From NCBI GenBank assembly GCA_030762175.1, contig CM060831.1, positions 138,984,001 to 139,048,000 on the forward strand: DNA of 64,000 bases, given 5' to 3'. The stretch is from Metallyticus violacea. Its lineage: Eukaryota; Arthropoda; Insecta; Mantodea; Metallyticidae. Both the position numbers and the translations under genes were made by a program. Position 1 is the stretch's first letter. The number at the start of each line of letters is the position of its first letter. This document shows, piece after piece, positions 34,442-45,999 of the stretch. The notes beneath the pieces were generated by a model that was given only the letters and a program-made list of their open reading frames with translations, was not told the origin of the DNA and made no database searches.

Positions 34442-35649
34442 CGAGGGTAGGTCCATAAGTTTCCAGCCTCGCCGATAAAGAATTATTGCATTCACAAAAT
34501 CCTTATCCGGTGTCAGACCTTATACATTAGTAAATAATTGCAACTGTAACTTCCGCTCCTCAGATATAGTTGCATAAAGAAGGCTTTGTGTAGAAGATTG
34601 TGACATGTTCAAAATGGCGTTTAGAGCTGTTATTAAGTTCTTCACAAAAGAAGCGCTTACTCCAAATGAAATTAAACAGCGATTGGACGGTGTATAAGGG
34701 GAATCACAACCCTCATATTCTATCGTTAAAAAAGTGCCAACATTTTTCGAGTCGGTCGAGAAAGCATTGAAGACGAAGAGCGTGCAGGTCGGCCTGTGGA
34801 GGTGCTCTCTCCTGAAAACATCGCTCTTGTGGAAGGAGAAATTATGGCAGTTAGCAGCAAGGTTGGGCCTTTCTAAAACAACAGCCCTTCGACTTATTCA
34901 CGAATATTTAAACATGAATAATAAAAGCAGCAACAAGTCATCTGTTATCAGGCATTTTTGGAGCTCTGCCGTGGCAACGAGAGAGAAGGCGTTTAAACCA
35001 TTGTTACAAGAGATGAAACTATGATCCTCTACTATGATACCTTGTCCAAAAGAGAATCAATGGAGTGACAGGCGTAAAACTGGCGAAGCACCGCCTCTAA
35101 AGGCCAAAGTCACTCAGTCAGCCAAGAAGATCGTGGTCATTATCTTTTGAGACTGTGAAGGAATACTCTTCATTGACTTCAAGGAGAAGAACACCACAGT
35201 AAATGGGGAGTACTATGCTGGCCTACTGCACAGACTACGTGCTTCCATTAAAGAGAAAAGGCGAGGAAAGCTGAGTGGTGATGTGCGCCTCCTTCACGAC
35301 AACGCGTCTGACGCGCCTATGCACACAGCTCTTGTTGCAAAGGAAGCTGTGAAGAAATGTGGCTTCAAGGAGATCGACCATTCACCCTGCAGCCCAGATC
35401 TAGCTCCCAGTGACTATTTCCTTTCCTCAAAACTCAAGAAGGATCTTCGAGGAAGGAAATTTAAGTATGACAAATAAGTGATGGATGCTGTTTATGCCCA
35501 TTTTGCAGAGAAGACTTCGAACTATTTGGGGGGGGGGGGGTAATTGAAATGTTAATTCAAAGATTGAGGAGTGTAAAAATTGAAATATAGTTTTTATCTT
35601 TATCATATCTAGAAAATGGTTATGCTGGAAACGTATGGACATACCCTCG
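34442..35649 (+). mobile_element. Mariner-like element, family M2, TIRs present
   Basis: Length 1208 bp with TA at 34440-34441 and 35650-35651. Left end CGAGGGTAGGTCCATAAGTT matches the inverse of the right end CGAGGGTATGTCCATACGTT. The transposase starts at 34605 (MFKMAFRAVIKFFTKEALTP) and carries stops and frameshifts. Helix-turn-helix traces (LAARLGLSKTTALRLIHEYL) lie near 34855-34915. Catalytic residues: RDET (35012), LLHDNAS (35298) and APSDYF (35412). The second and third are 37 residues apart, and the DNASDAPMHTA block looks 3 residues longer than usual, so the parent was probably DD34D. A half copy sits at 51190-51898. Confidence 0.88.
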
Positions 35650-35659
35650 TATCTTGTCA

Positions 35660-36336
35660 TAAATCTTAAATATTATTTAAGCACTTATATTCTGCTTTTC
35701 AAATTTTTATTTGGTGCACTTACGTATATTTTAATGATAATAGGAAATAAATATTCTTTTATTAGTATTATTGCAAAAACTTCCAAGTGGCTTAATTTTG
35801 TTTGTTTTGAAAAGAGGCGGCTTAATGGATTCTTGCGTGTTGCAATTATTCTGAATAGATAACGTTGCCCCTCCTTCGTGAAATGTCAACTGTATGCTCC
35901 TTCCCCTGCAGAAAATAAGAAATTGGCGAATGTATTCAGCTCTGGAATATCTCCAGCTAGGGCTTTATATTAATAAATGTATCTCTTGTTACTCTCAGAG
36001 TAATAGAACGTAGTAAGTCGAGATATAAATATTATTGGTATGTGGAATAAAATACAAATATAGCAAATTACTTCAGTGTTTAAAACCCCGAAATGAAATA
36101 GGTATAATTAAAATTGCTATTTTATAATGAAGAAATTTAAGACGCGCCATCTGGTAAATTTAGCAGAATAAGTGTTGATAAAACTTTCAAAAATAATTTT
36201 ATAAATAATTAAAGTGGTTAAATATGCTCTGAAAGTAAAACAAAATTCCATGATCCTAAAAATGACATATCCTAACTTCTTGAAAAGCAAAATCTCTCAT
36301 ATTCTTTCAGGCATAAATAGGTAAGAAAAAATTACG

Positions 36337-36373
<37 letters not shown>

Positions 36374-36860
36374 TGTTGTTATTATTACTAAATGTAAATC
36401 TATATTTCGGCAAATAAGGGAACAGACCCACATGTCGTACAGGATGCTTTAAAATAGGAAAAAGGAAATTGCTCTACAGTCCGTTTTAATGCCGAAGGCC
36501 AAGGTGAGCAAAAGCTGTTCGCGTGTGAGTTACTGCACCCAAAAGGAGCTGTGTGTCTCACAGGGTAACCATAAACAGAGCTATAAAGCATCCATAATGC
36601 GGATTGGGGCAGAGTTGCAAGCTCTGGGAGTTTGGGAATATTAGTAACGTATAACGCCGCCCTTGATACTATGGCGTTTTGTTCAGTAACCTCAACTTTT
36701 CTCGGTTCTAAAGAAGCAGATGTTTAGAAACCTGCAGAATCATTCTGCACTTGGAACAAAAATTGCTCTAAGTAATATAAACAACGTAAGCCGAAGGAAC
36801 AATTTTGTAATGGACTTTAAGCTAAGGTTTAGAGTGTACTAAAAATCTAGCAATACTTTA
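35660..36860. other. No gene recognised; TTA microsatellite
   Basis: ATT repeat at 36337-36372. A short GC-balanced patch at 36400-36600 holds no motif I know. Confidence 0.5.
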
Positions 36861-36862
36861 GA

Positions 36863-37890
36863 TCTGTGATTCCCAACTTCTCTAGCACCCTTCATTGTAA
36901 CCACTGCTAATCTTACCCTTCCTTTACATTTATTTAATTTATTTATTTCCAGGAACACATTTTGAGAATTATAGAGGTGAATTTAAAAGTCCATTTGAAG
37001 AATGGAAGCTCTATTTAGTGTGTCATCAAATGAATAAGGGTGATGATGTTTCGTCATTAAAAGAGAAACTGCAAATGACATGTTAATAACCTTACCAGTC
37101 TGCTGGAAAGCCTTAACAGAGCCTAGCATGATTTAATGCGTTACTTTTTTAATTTAAAAATTACTCTTTTAACTTCGTGTTTTCAGCGCTGAAAATGCTG
37201 TTAAATGACATTCCAGATATATGGACCGCAGAGTGTTATTCAGAACACTATGACATACAACACACCATGTTTTTCAATAAGTCCAAATCTATACATAATA
37301 CACTGTTCATCTTTTATAAGAAGAACAAAAATATTCTATGGGTTTCTGAAGAGGCATTTCAAATCATCATCTGAACAAAACAATATATTTAGTATTAAAA
37401 ATAGTCACTAAAGCTATCGATCACATTCTGCCAATGTAACGGAATACAGGTACAAAAATCATTATAATCCAAAATAACGCCTTTGCAGGTCCTCATTTTT
37501 CAGTTTTTCATTGTGGTTAGCGTACACAAAAGGCGTTGATTGGAGGGCGGCAGTTCACCCCTTATAGTTCACTAGATGTACCTTCTTTCTGTGTAATGGT
37601 GTTTTCGGTTCAAACCGTGTTGACGGCATCATGAGTGCCATAGAGCTGCAGTTCTCAAACTAGAAACATCTAGTGTTCCTTGAAGAAATTGCAAGAACAA
37701 AAAAATGACCAGGTCTTAAATTTGTGAATTTTGTGCGGCCATGAGTCATGTGTCGGTGAAAATAATTGAGGTGTATACTTGACCTTCCGCAGATAAGAAT
37801 AAATGCGGACGTTGCTGTAAGACAATAGCCGTTTGGTGTCTTCTTTTGTTATGATCCTTTTCCCGCCGACAACTTCCCGGAACCAGTGGC
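36863..37890. other. Possible non-coding part of an hAT remnant
   Basis: GTGATTCCCAACTTCTCTAG at 36868 and CAGTTCTCAAACTAG at 37651 resemble terminal regions of hAT transposons, but no matching inverted end or 8 bp target duplication was established. The rest has no gene. Confidence 0.25.
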
Positions 37891-38090
37891 GGCGGCGGTC
37901 GAAAGCACAAAACATATAGACAGTATGCGTCGAAACCAGATACAGAAGAATTTATAGACAAAATAGATTCAGACATTCCTGCGGATATGTTAAATGAGTT
38001 TCAATTTCACTTGATAGTTTCAATACTTGTTTCCGAAAGAACTTCATGAAAAAAAGGAGAGAAAACTTTGGGGTTTACGCCCAATCTCTG

Positions 38091-38392
38091 TCGGTCCTGG
38101 TGGTGTAGTGGTTACCATACTTGACTCCTAAACCCAAGATCGCGGGTTCGAACCCAGCCAGGAACGATGGATTTTTTCGGGCGTAAAAATCGTAAGTATG
38201 GAAGTATGGCTTTCTTCGGAAGGGAAGTAAGGCCATGGGTCCCGTGTCGTACATTTACGGCACGAAAAAGAACCTCAAGCCTGAAAGAGAGGCCTCTGAG
38301 CAAAATTTGTCGGCCGTTTCACGCCCTGAGTTGAATGGGACGCTGATGACCTGAGATGTTAAAGAGCGTACATAAATAAAATAAAAAAAAAA
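38091..38392 (+). mobile_element. SINE A, full length, in hAT-derived DNA
   Basis: Perfect 14 bp target duplication ACGCCCAATCTCTG (38077-38090 and 38393-38406), the longest in the window. A and B boxes intact (GGTGTAGTGGTTACC; GGGTTCGAACCC). An 11 bp repeat of GTATGGAAGTATGG type expands the core at 38193-38210. Confidence 0.95.
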
Positions 38393-38700
<308 letters not shown>

Positions 38701-39378
38701 GTAAATAAATTCATCCTCTCACTAAAACATTTCTTATACGTCCCAAGTAACATTTTTTGGTTTTGTAATATTATAAATGGTTTTATGTATCAGATCTATG
38801 AGGATATAGTGTGGCACTTGTACTTTAGTAGTGTTTGTAGGTGTTGGTAGTATTGCATAGCATTGTAACCTTATATACTGCAATGTGCTCTGAGAGGGGT
38901 CTTTAAGATTGGTTTTAAGGAACGGTGGCGCATGCGTGGGATGGCATGGCACCATGATTTTGCAAATTAACCTGACTTCCTTCTTCTGCTTGAGACGTAG
39001 AGACAAACGGACTTGCTTCAGCTTGCAAGGCCATTTAAGTATAGGACGGCAATTATCAGATGGGATATGTAAATCATGTGCTGAATAAATTAACTTTATT
39101 ATCAGAGAACTTGGTGAAGATTAGAATTAGTGCATTCCCCAATTTCGCGTTATTAAAGTAATAGAATTTAGAAATTGGGCGAATTTCCTTTAAAAATTAG
39201 TTCGCGACATATTTAGTGGAATTTGATGTACTAAAGGTTTACAATACTTGTTATAGTTCGTTTTGAAATGTGTTCCCTTAATATATTTTTAATGTATGTG
39301 TGAAACTAGAGCTGAAATATTTTATAATAAAATAAACATGCTTGGGTTCTATATTCTATCCTTAAATAGAATGATCGT

Positions 39379-39679
39379 TGTTGTTGTTAATTTGATTTAT
39401 TTACGGGCGCTCTTTCACATCTCAGGTCCTCAGCGTCCCATTCAATTCAGGGCGTGAAACGGCCGACTAATTTTGCTCAGAGGCCTCTCTTTCAGGCTTG
39501 AGGTTCTTTATCGTGCCGTAAATGTACGACATGGGACCCACGGCTTTACTCCCCTTCCAAAGGAAGCCACACTTAGGATTTTTACGCCCGAAAAAATCCA
39601 TCGATCCTGGCCGGGTTTGAACCCGCAATTTTGGGTTTAGAAGGCAAGTATGGTTACCACTACACCACCAGAATCGATG
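39379..39679 (-). mobile_element. SINE A, full length
   Basis: Perfect 11 bp target duplication AGAATGATCGT (39368-39378 and 39680-39690). Reverse orientation; B box slightly mutated (GGGTTTGAACCC). Confidence 0.94.
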
Positions 39680-39689
39680 AGAATGATCG

Positions 39690-40090
39690 TATAAATGCTA
39701 GGAGAAAATTAATGCTCATGATGAACTTTTCCACTGAAAAGTGCTCGTCAACTAAAAAGTTTGGAAATCAGAGGATCCACTTCTCGTAACTTATCAAGAA
39801 AGAGGTCCTTCTGCTGACGTGACAACAACGCAAAACAGGCACCAGTTTGTGCCCCCCGTCAACTTACGTGGGATCCAGAAACTGATGGCTGATGGAGACG
39901 GAGACGTGTGGTTTCTGCACTGACGTTGAACTGCTGTTTCACGTCCTCACAAATCTGGCTGTTGTTTGCTTCAACAGTCGGTAAGAGACTCGTTATTCAT
40001 TGTTGTTGGTCTTCCTAACCATGGCTCATTCTCCAGGCTTTCGTTGCGTTTATGGAACGTTCTTTGTACCGCTCATTAATTAATTAATTC
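39690..40090 (-). pseudogene. Mariner transposase N-terminal/central fragment
   Basis: Reverse strand: RTFHKRNESLENEPWLGRPT (about 40060-40000), then VEANNSQICEDVKQQFNVSA with TTRLRLHQ (helix-turn-helix), then DLFLDKL and, after a frameshift, SYEKWIL matching the DEKWI block of the first catalytic site, with D replaced. Several frameshifts. No terminal repeats seen; the SINE at 39379 adjoins its 3' side. Confidence 0.5.
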
Positions 40091-40127
40091 ATTCATTCAT
40101 TCATTTATTCATTCATTCATTCACAGT
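40085..40127. repeat. CATT tetranucleotide microsatellite
   Basis: About 10 units of CATT with one TTTA variation. Confidence 0.9.
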
Positions 40128-40129
40128 AT

Positions 40130-41510
40130 CAGTACTACAGGCGTGACATAGTTTCCGCGCCGCTATGGTTTAAATTCGTAGAGCATACAAGCACGTATAA
40201 TATTCTTTGTGTTGCTCATGTTTTACCGAGTTTTCGGGATAATGACTAACACTGTTGAATCTACTTGCTCAACATCCAATAGTTCATCCCTGTCTGAACG
40301 TTTAATTGTTGCCTAGGCTTGAAGTTTGAGCATTGTGAAAAAAAACCACGAAACATTTTAGTCTACTGTATTACAGAATTTTCACAAGAAATGCGTAAGT
40401 AACCGAAAGATATATCATTGGAGCACAGTACTCGCAGATGAGACGAAACTGCGACAGAAATATGATGTCGCGACTTCTCCAAGACACTCAAGGTGGTCGT
40501 TGCCAGATGTACAAAACGCTCACTTTTACTTGTGAGTTTTAATTGTTATATTAATTTCTATATTTATCAATTCTCTGTAACTCCCTCGCCCCTCTGTAAA
40601 CTTCTCACACTCCTCCAAGTTGGTTACTTACGGTTCAAAATGTTGAGCAAGATATTCGATATCAGGATGGTAAAACTGTGACCTGATACACTTATCTTTA
40701 GAGTCGGTATGTTTAGGCATTAAAAAAGGTAAAACAACTAAGCAAAAGTTACTTAAATATGTAATTAAAACAAAAATAAAATAAAATAAAAAAATCTGCA
40801 ATACTCCTCCCTCAGGCACCTTGTCACCTATACCAAGATGTGCATTTCCAAATTTTAACATTTATTAATCAATTAATTACCACTATACATAATAATTTAC
40901 AGATTATAATCTATAATTATACTTATATTCATTACACTAAATCAAATGGGAATCAGTGAGACAACCAATAGCTGGTAGCCAGCTAACTATCTTAAAATTA
41001 ACCGTCGGGAACCGAACAGTCAAAGTGCTGGTAACCATTACCTTCCTCATCCTAACCAACTGGGAAATTTGTGATTTCTACTTATTACTTTTTAATTCCA
41101 TCTTCTAAATTCACTATTTTTCTACTTTATTTTAAATATTATTTCTCTTAAAGTTTAAATTGTTTATATATTCCTATTTTTATAATGTGGATACATAAAC
41201 TAATCTACTTAGTTCACTTACCACGTTAAATTTTTCGCTTTAAGTATATTTCTACTCTTTCTACTCAATAACTGCAATACACTTCATTTCACTGTAGCAA
41301 TCATCTACTAAAGGAGTATTTGGATACGATTTTTTATACATATAACCCTTGCTCGCCAATTCATTAACTCGCTACTCTCCACCTACTACCTTTTCACTAC
41401 TTTCTTCTCCTCGAACCGCTCCGCCCCTAGCTCTTCCTTTCCTCGTGGTCCTTACCTCCCCATCGGTCTTCGTTCTTTCTCCGCCGCCTTCTGTTGTTTG
41501 TTATAGTGAC
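40130..41510. other. No gene recognised
   Basis: AT-rich stretch without a recognised coding or RNA feature. Confidence 0.45.
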
Positions 41511-41514
41511 TGTC

Positions 41515-41515
<1 letters not shown>

Positions 41516-41545
<30 letters not shown>

Positions 41546-41619
41546 CTTCTTCCTCCTCCTCTGCCTCTCCTGCTTCTCCTCCTCCTCCTCCTTCTTCTTC
41601 TTCCTCCTCTTCCTCTTCT

Positions 41620-41669
<50 letters not shown>

Positions 41670-41736
41670 CTCCTCCTCCTCCTCCTCCTCCTCCTCCTCC
41701 TCCTCTTCTTCTTCTTCTTCTTCTTCTTCTTCTTCA
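41516..41736. repeat. TTC/TCC pyrimidine microsatellite
   Basis: About 220 bp of TTC and TCC units, producing false poly-Ser, poly-Phe and poly-Lys/Arg open frames. The flanks are also pyrimidine-rich. Confidence 0.95.
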
Positions 41737-42483
41737 GTATTTGGAATGGTTTGGACAATCAGTGTTGTGTTTTAATAATGTATTTATGCTCTTTTATCAT
41801 TTCCCTCTTCTATCCTCTCACGGGCTCCTTTCTCCTTCCCCTTACCGCACTTTTCTTTTTTCGTCTCTAGTCGTTGTCAACTTGTCGTCAATGCCTACAT
41901 CTTCCCGTTCACTTCTTTTCTACTTCTATAACCCTCCTTCTTCCAACTCTTTTTCTTCATCTTTGTTTTATGTAAAATAGCAACATTACGTGTATTATAA
42001 AGGAAAATCATAAAAATATTTTACTTGCCCCTTAAATGTTGTTTATTAGTTTCACATGTCTAAAAGGTTAAATTATCAATACTGAAATTTTGTTGTTTGT
42101 CAGATAATATATTTTAGGAACAGAAAAAGTTTAAAGTCTATTGCAGAATTGGAGTATACTTGAAACATGTAATGATCAACAGGTGCATGTATGCAGAATC
42201 TTAATTCACCACTGAGAATCTTGTCTATACTTTTTATTGTTTCTAGATCTGGATTGCCAGATATTACTCTTGCATTTATTTATTCATTTCGGCACTTAAA
42301 CTCTCACTAGTCTTCCACGTGATGCACAACTGTGAACTGAAATCTAACTATATGAACTGAGTCTTCCGGGATGTAAGGCCGTTCTCCTTCTTCATCTTCC
42401 CAGACGTTTCGTCCGCGACTGCGGTGAACATCAGTGGTGTGCTCGATGTGATCTTATTACAGAAAAGGCAGTGATTTACAACA

Positions 42484-42592
42484 TGTAAAAGATCCTCAAG
42501 CCTGAAAAAAGAGGCCTCTGAGAACAATTTATCGGCCGTTTAACGCTCTGATGACCAAAGATATTAAAGAGCGTTCGTAAATAAACTAACTT
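42484..42592 (+). mobile_element. SINE A, 3' fragment
   Basis: Only the 3' third is present: CCTCAAGCCTGAAAAAAGAG, then CGGCCGTTTAACG and TATTAAAGAGCGTTCG. It begins in the core, so head and promoter are lost; no clear duplication. Confidence 0.8.
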
Positions 42593-42908
42593 AAAAAAAC
42601 TGCGCAGTCCACGGCAATAACTAAGGAAGGCCGTAAGCATAAAAACAAGTTGTAAATATTGACCAGTTCTACCAAGTGTAATCATACGTTTGTGTATCGT
42701 TTTCAAGGTTTTTCTAGAGGTTTTGTTGTTCTACAATTATTGTAAAAGTAGGCATTTTTATCAATTTAAATGACAAAAATAAATCTTTGTGTTGCTTCAA
42801 AACAAAAGACTACATTGTTATGCTCATATTGAACAAAAGGTACGTTGCTAACTATATAAGTTGAACAATCTTCCAATCATTGAACACATTGACACCTATC
42901 TCGGCCAT

Positions 42909-43180
42909 ACTTGCCTCCTGAACCCAAGATCGCGGGTTCGAACCCGATCAGGACCGATGGATTTTTTTCGGGGTGTAAAAATCCTAAGTATGGCTCCCTT
43001 CGGAAGGGAAGTAAAGCCGTGGGTCCCGTGTCGTACATTTACGGCACGAAAAATAACCTGAAGCCTGAAAGAGAGGCCTCTGAGCAAAATTTGTCGGCCG
43101 TTTCACGCGCTGAGTTGAATGGGACGCTGATGATCTGAGCTGTTAAAGAGCGTCCATAAATAAATCAATCAAAAAAAAAT
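42909..43180 (+). mobile_element. SINE A, 5'-truncated with perfect target duplication
   Basis: Starts at ACTTGCCTCCTGAACCC, within the tRNA-like head and after the A box. The B box GGGTTCGAACCC is intact. The 13 bp duplication CTATCTCGGCCAT (42896-42908 and 43181-43193) is exact, so truncation happened at insertion, as expected for incomplete reverse transcription, with CAT shared as microhomology. Confidence 0.93.
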
Positions 43181-43342
43181 CTATCTCGGCCATCTAAAAC
43201 GAACTGAATATTATTTTATTTTCTCTAATGTTCATAATATTTGGTAAAATATATGACATCTAGATAAAATATTATATTCAAGTTCCAAAATGATCTTAGA
43301 TATTAGAACACTTAATGCGGCATATTCTAAAAAAGCTCCATT

Positions 43343-43640
43343 GTTGATTAGGTTTATTTATGGACGCTCTTTAACACCTCAGGTCATCAGCGTCCCATTC
43401 AAATCAGGGCGTGTAACGGCCGCCAAAATTTGCTCAGAGGCCTCTTCTTTCAGGCTTGAGGTTCTTTTTCGTGCCGTAAATGTACGACACGGGACCCACG
43501 GCTTTACTTCCCTTCCGAAGGAAGCCATACTTAGGATTTTTACGCCCGAAAAAATCTATTGGTTCTGGCCGGGATCGAACCCGCGATCTTGCGTTTATAA
43601 GGCAAGTATGATTACCACTACACCGCCAGGACCGACTACT
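43343..43640 (-). mobile_element. SINE A, full length
   Basis: Reverse orientation; target duplication AAAGCTCCATT / AAAGCTCCGTT (43332-43342 and 43641-43651) with one mismatch. Head at right intact except GGGATCGAACCC for the B box. Confidence 0.92.
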
Positions 43641-43689
43641 AAAGCTCCGTTTTAAATAGCTATGGAGTTGATGTATAATTTCATAGAGC

Positions 43690-44345
43690 TCTTTGACTGT
43701 GAGAAGAATAGCATACAGAAATGAATGTGTAATAATATTCTCCCTCATTGTCTATGACTCTCTCCCATTTCTTGATAAGACATTGGACAGAGAACGGAAT
43801 AGGTGGAAGTCTGAGAGCGCAATATTGGAAGAATATGGGGGATGTGAAACCACCTCGCAACCAAGCTCCTGCTTACTGCTTTCGGCATATTAGCAGTAAG
43901 TGGACGTACGTTATCGTGTTGAAGCAGCACTTGATGCCGTCTTCTCGGTGTTTTTTCTTCAATTTGTCACAACTGGACACAATTCATCACATGTGCTAAT
44001 TTTCGTGTTGACTAATGTAAATAATCATGGATTAAAGAGTCCAGAAGATATTCATCACAGCCTGGTGGTCTTCCTGAACGTCAAAGTGGCCCTCTTTGAA
44101 ACGAAAAAATCATTTTTAGCCGTGTTTTCTCCAATGACATTCTTTCTCCCAGTAAGGGCACAAATGTTTCGAGCCACCTCCGCTGCCTTTGCTCCACTAA
44201 TAAACTTAAAAAAAAAAAAAATTTATCGGAAATATTCTATTTTTCCAGTTGAAACTTCCTCTTCTTTAGTCCACAAATGGTGCAAACTTTCTTTAAATCT
44301 GCAAAACAAGGCATATTTACAAGCACAACGCTCCAAATAACGAAT
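43690..44345 (-). pseudogene. Internally deleted mariner transposase
   Basis: Reverse strand: SGAKAAEVARNICALTGRKN with KNDFFVSKRATLTF (about 44200-44080), the mariner N-terminal DNA-binding region, then via a KLAHVMNC-like trace directly to LQHDNVRPLTANMPKAV (about 43930-43870) and PYSSNIALSDFHLF (about 43840-43800), the second and third catalytic blocks. The linker and first catalytic block are missing. An A run on the plus strand at 44208-44221 interrupts the N-terminal part. Ends not defined. Confidence 0.6.
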
Positions 44346-44349
44346 GACA

Positions 44350-45145
44350 GATGACAAACGGTAAACAATGTCCTATCAATGCAATGTTGTGATGACGAAC
44401 AAAACACTACGAACTATGCACCAACTTAATATTATGAAATTATGTACTATATCTTTTACTCCTGTCTTTATTTAGCCACAGTGTTTTAAAAAATAGGAGA
44501 ATTGTCACTATCTTTTGTTATTTAGCACTGCAATTCAGATAAATTCGCGCGCTTATCAAAAGAAGTTATCATGACATATGCTACTGCAGACAAGAAACAG
44601 AACACAGTACAAAGACACAAGGGATTAGTTTACGACAGCCCTAAAGAAAGAGATGAGAAACAATTTTCGTTAGAGAACAACATTGGAAGATAGGCAAGGT
44701 GTACCGCAGATATGCCAACAAAGTCTTTCAGGTGCAACATCTAGCCCCATTTCATGATCTCGACCCCGTCAGCAACACCATGTTCTGCAGACAACTGTCA
44801 AACCTATCAATTGACGTCTCTTCAGGGGGGTGAGTGGATGTTTTAACAGGTTACGACTGCTAATAACTCAGAGATGTTGTAAAGATGGCCAAATTACTAT
44901 GATAGTTGTTTAGTATCTTCCTTTAGATGACGCGCTGTAAAGTTTCAGACGCATAAGTGTAGTCATTTGTTTATGACGATCGTGTAAACAACTAGCGTTA
45001 AATTTTTCCACTGAAACGAGGGCTGTGATAAAATTACCTCGTTTTGAAGGGTTTAACCCCAACAGTAATATAAAAGTAGTTACATTCCACATTAAAGGAT
45101 TCTTCCCCTTTGTTTTCGGTTGTGGGCCGCTAAATTTAAGCTTAG
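44350..45145. other. No gene recognised
   Basis: Short frames only; may contain decayed upstream parts of the mariner fragment that follows. Confidence 0.4.
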
Positions 45146-45149
45146 ACGT

Positions 45150-45915
45150 ACATCCATTCAAGGTGATGAGCGACCTGGGCGTCCCAAAACTACTGTGACA
45201 GAAGAGATTGTCACAATAACGTACTCAGTGATGTACGATTGATGATAAGTGAGTTGGCTGATATTGTAAAGACCTCGATAGGCCGTGTTCACTATATTTT
45301 ACACGAAATTTTAGGTATGAAAAAGCTTTCCGCTCGATGGGTGCCTCATTTGTTAACAGTGGACAAAAAACGCATTCTAATGAACATTTCACAAGTGTTT
45401 AGATTTGTTTAAAAGCAACTCCGGCAAGCTTCTCCGAGGTTTCATAACAGTAGATGAAATACGGATTCATCACTACGCGCCAGAGACTATGGAGCAGTTG
45501 AAACAATGGGTGGCAACACCAAAGTGAAAGTGCACTAAAGAAAGTTAAAACGGTTCCTCTGCAGGAAAAGGCATGGCTGCGATTTTCTGGGATGCTCATG
45601 GTGTGGTAACCATCACCGGGGAGTACGCTTCACTACTGGACCAACTGAAGGATGCTATTCAAGGAAAACGTGCACACCTTGCGAAAAAGGAAGTTTTACC
45701 TTCACAATGTCTGGAATTGTTGCTGCAAAACTGCATGACCTTTTCTTCCAATTGCTTCCACATCCGCCATATTCGCCGGATTTGGCTCTCAGTGAATACT
45801 TTTTGTTTCCAAACCTGAAGAGATGACTGGGTGGATGAAGATTCACATCAAATGATGAGGTTGAAGCTGAAACAGACGCTCATTTTTCGCAGTTGGACAA
45901 ATTTACAAGGTGATT
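45150..45915 (+). pseudogene. Mariner transposase fragment
   Basis: Forward reading: DERPGRPKTTVTEEIV (45165-45212), ISELADIVKTSIGRVHYILH with MKKLSARWVPHLLT (45246-45360), then MAAIFWDAHGVVTITGEYAS (45573-45632) and LKDAIQGKRAHLAKKEVLP, then PHPPYSPDLALSEYF-like after frameshifts (45755-45800). The block order and the WVPHLLT and FWDAHG motifs are typical of the irritans-type mariner lineage. Stops and frameshifts disable it. No inverted termini recognised; an A run at 45921-45945 follows. Confidence 0.68.
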
Positions 45916-45999
45916 ATGCTTAAAAAAAAAAAAAAAAAAAAAAAATCTAAAAGAATTTTGTGTTATTTTTTTTTTTATTTTTTTAGGCCAAGAATTTTA

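Noticed and set aside
41349..41870. Open frames up to 173 codons (poly-Phe/Ser; poly-Lys/Arg on minus)
   Set aside because: Artefacts of the TTC/TCC pyrimidine tract.
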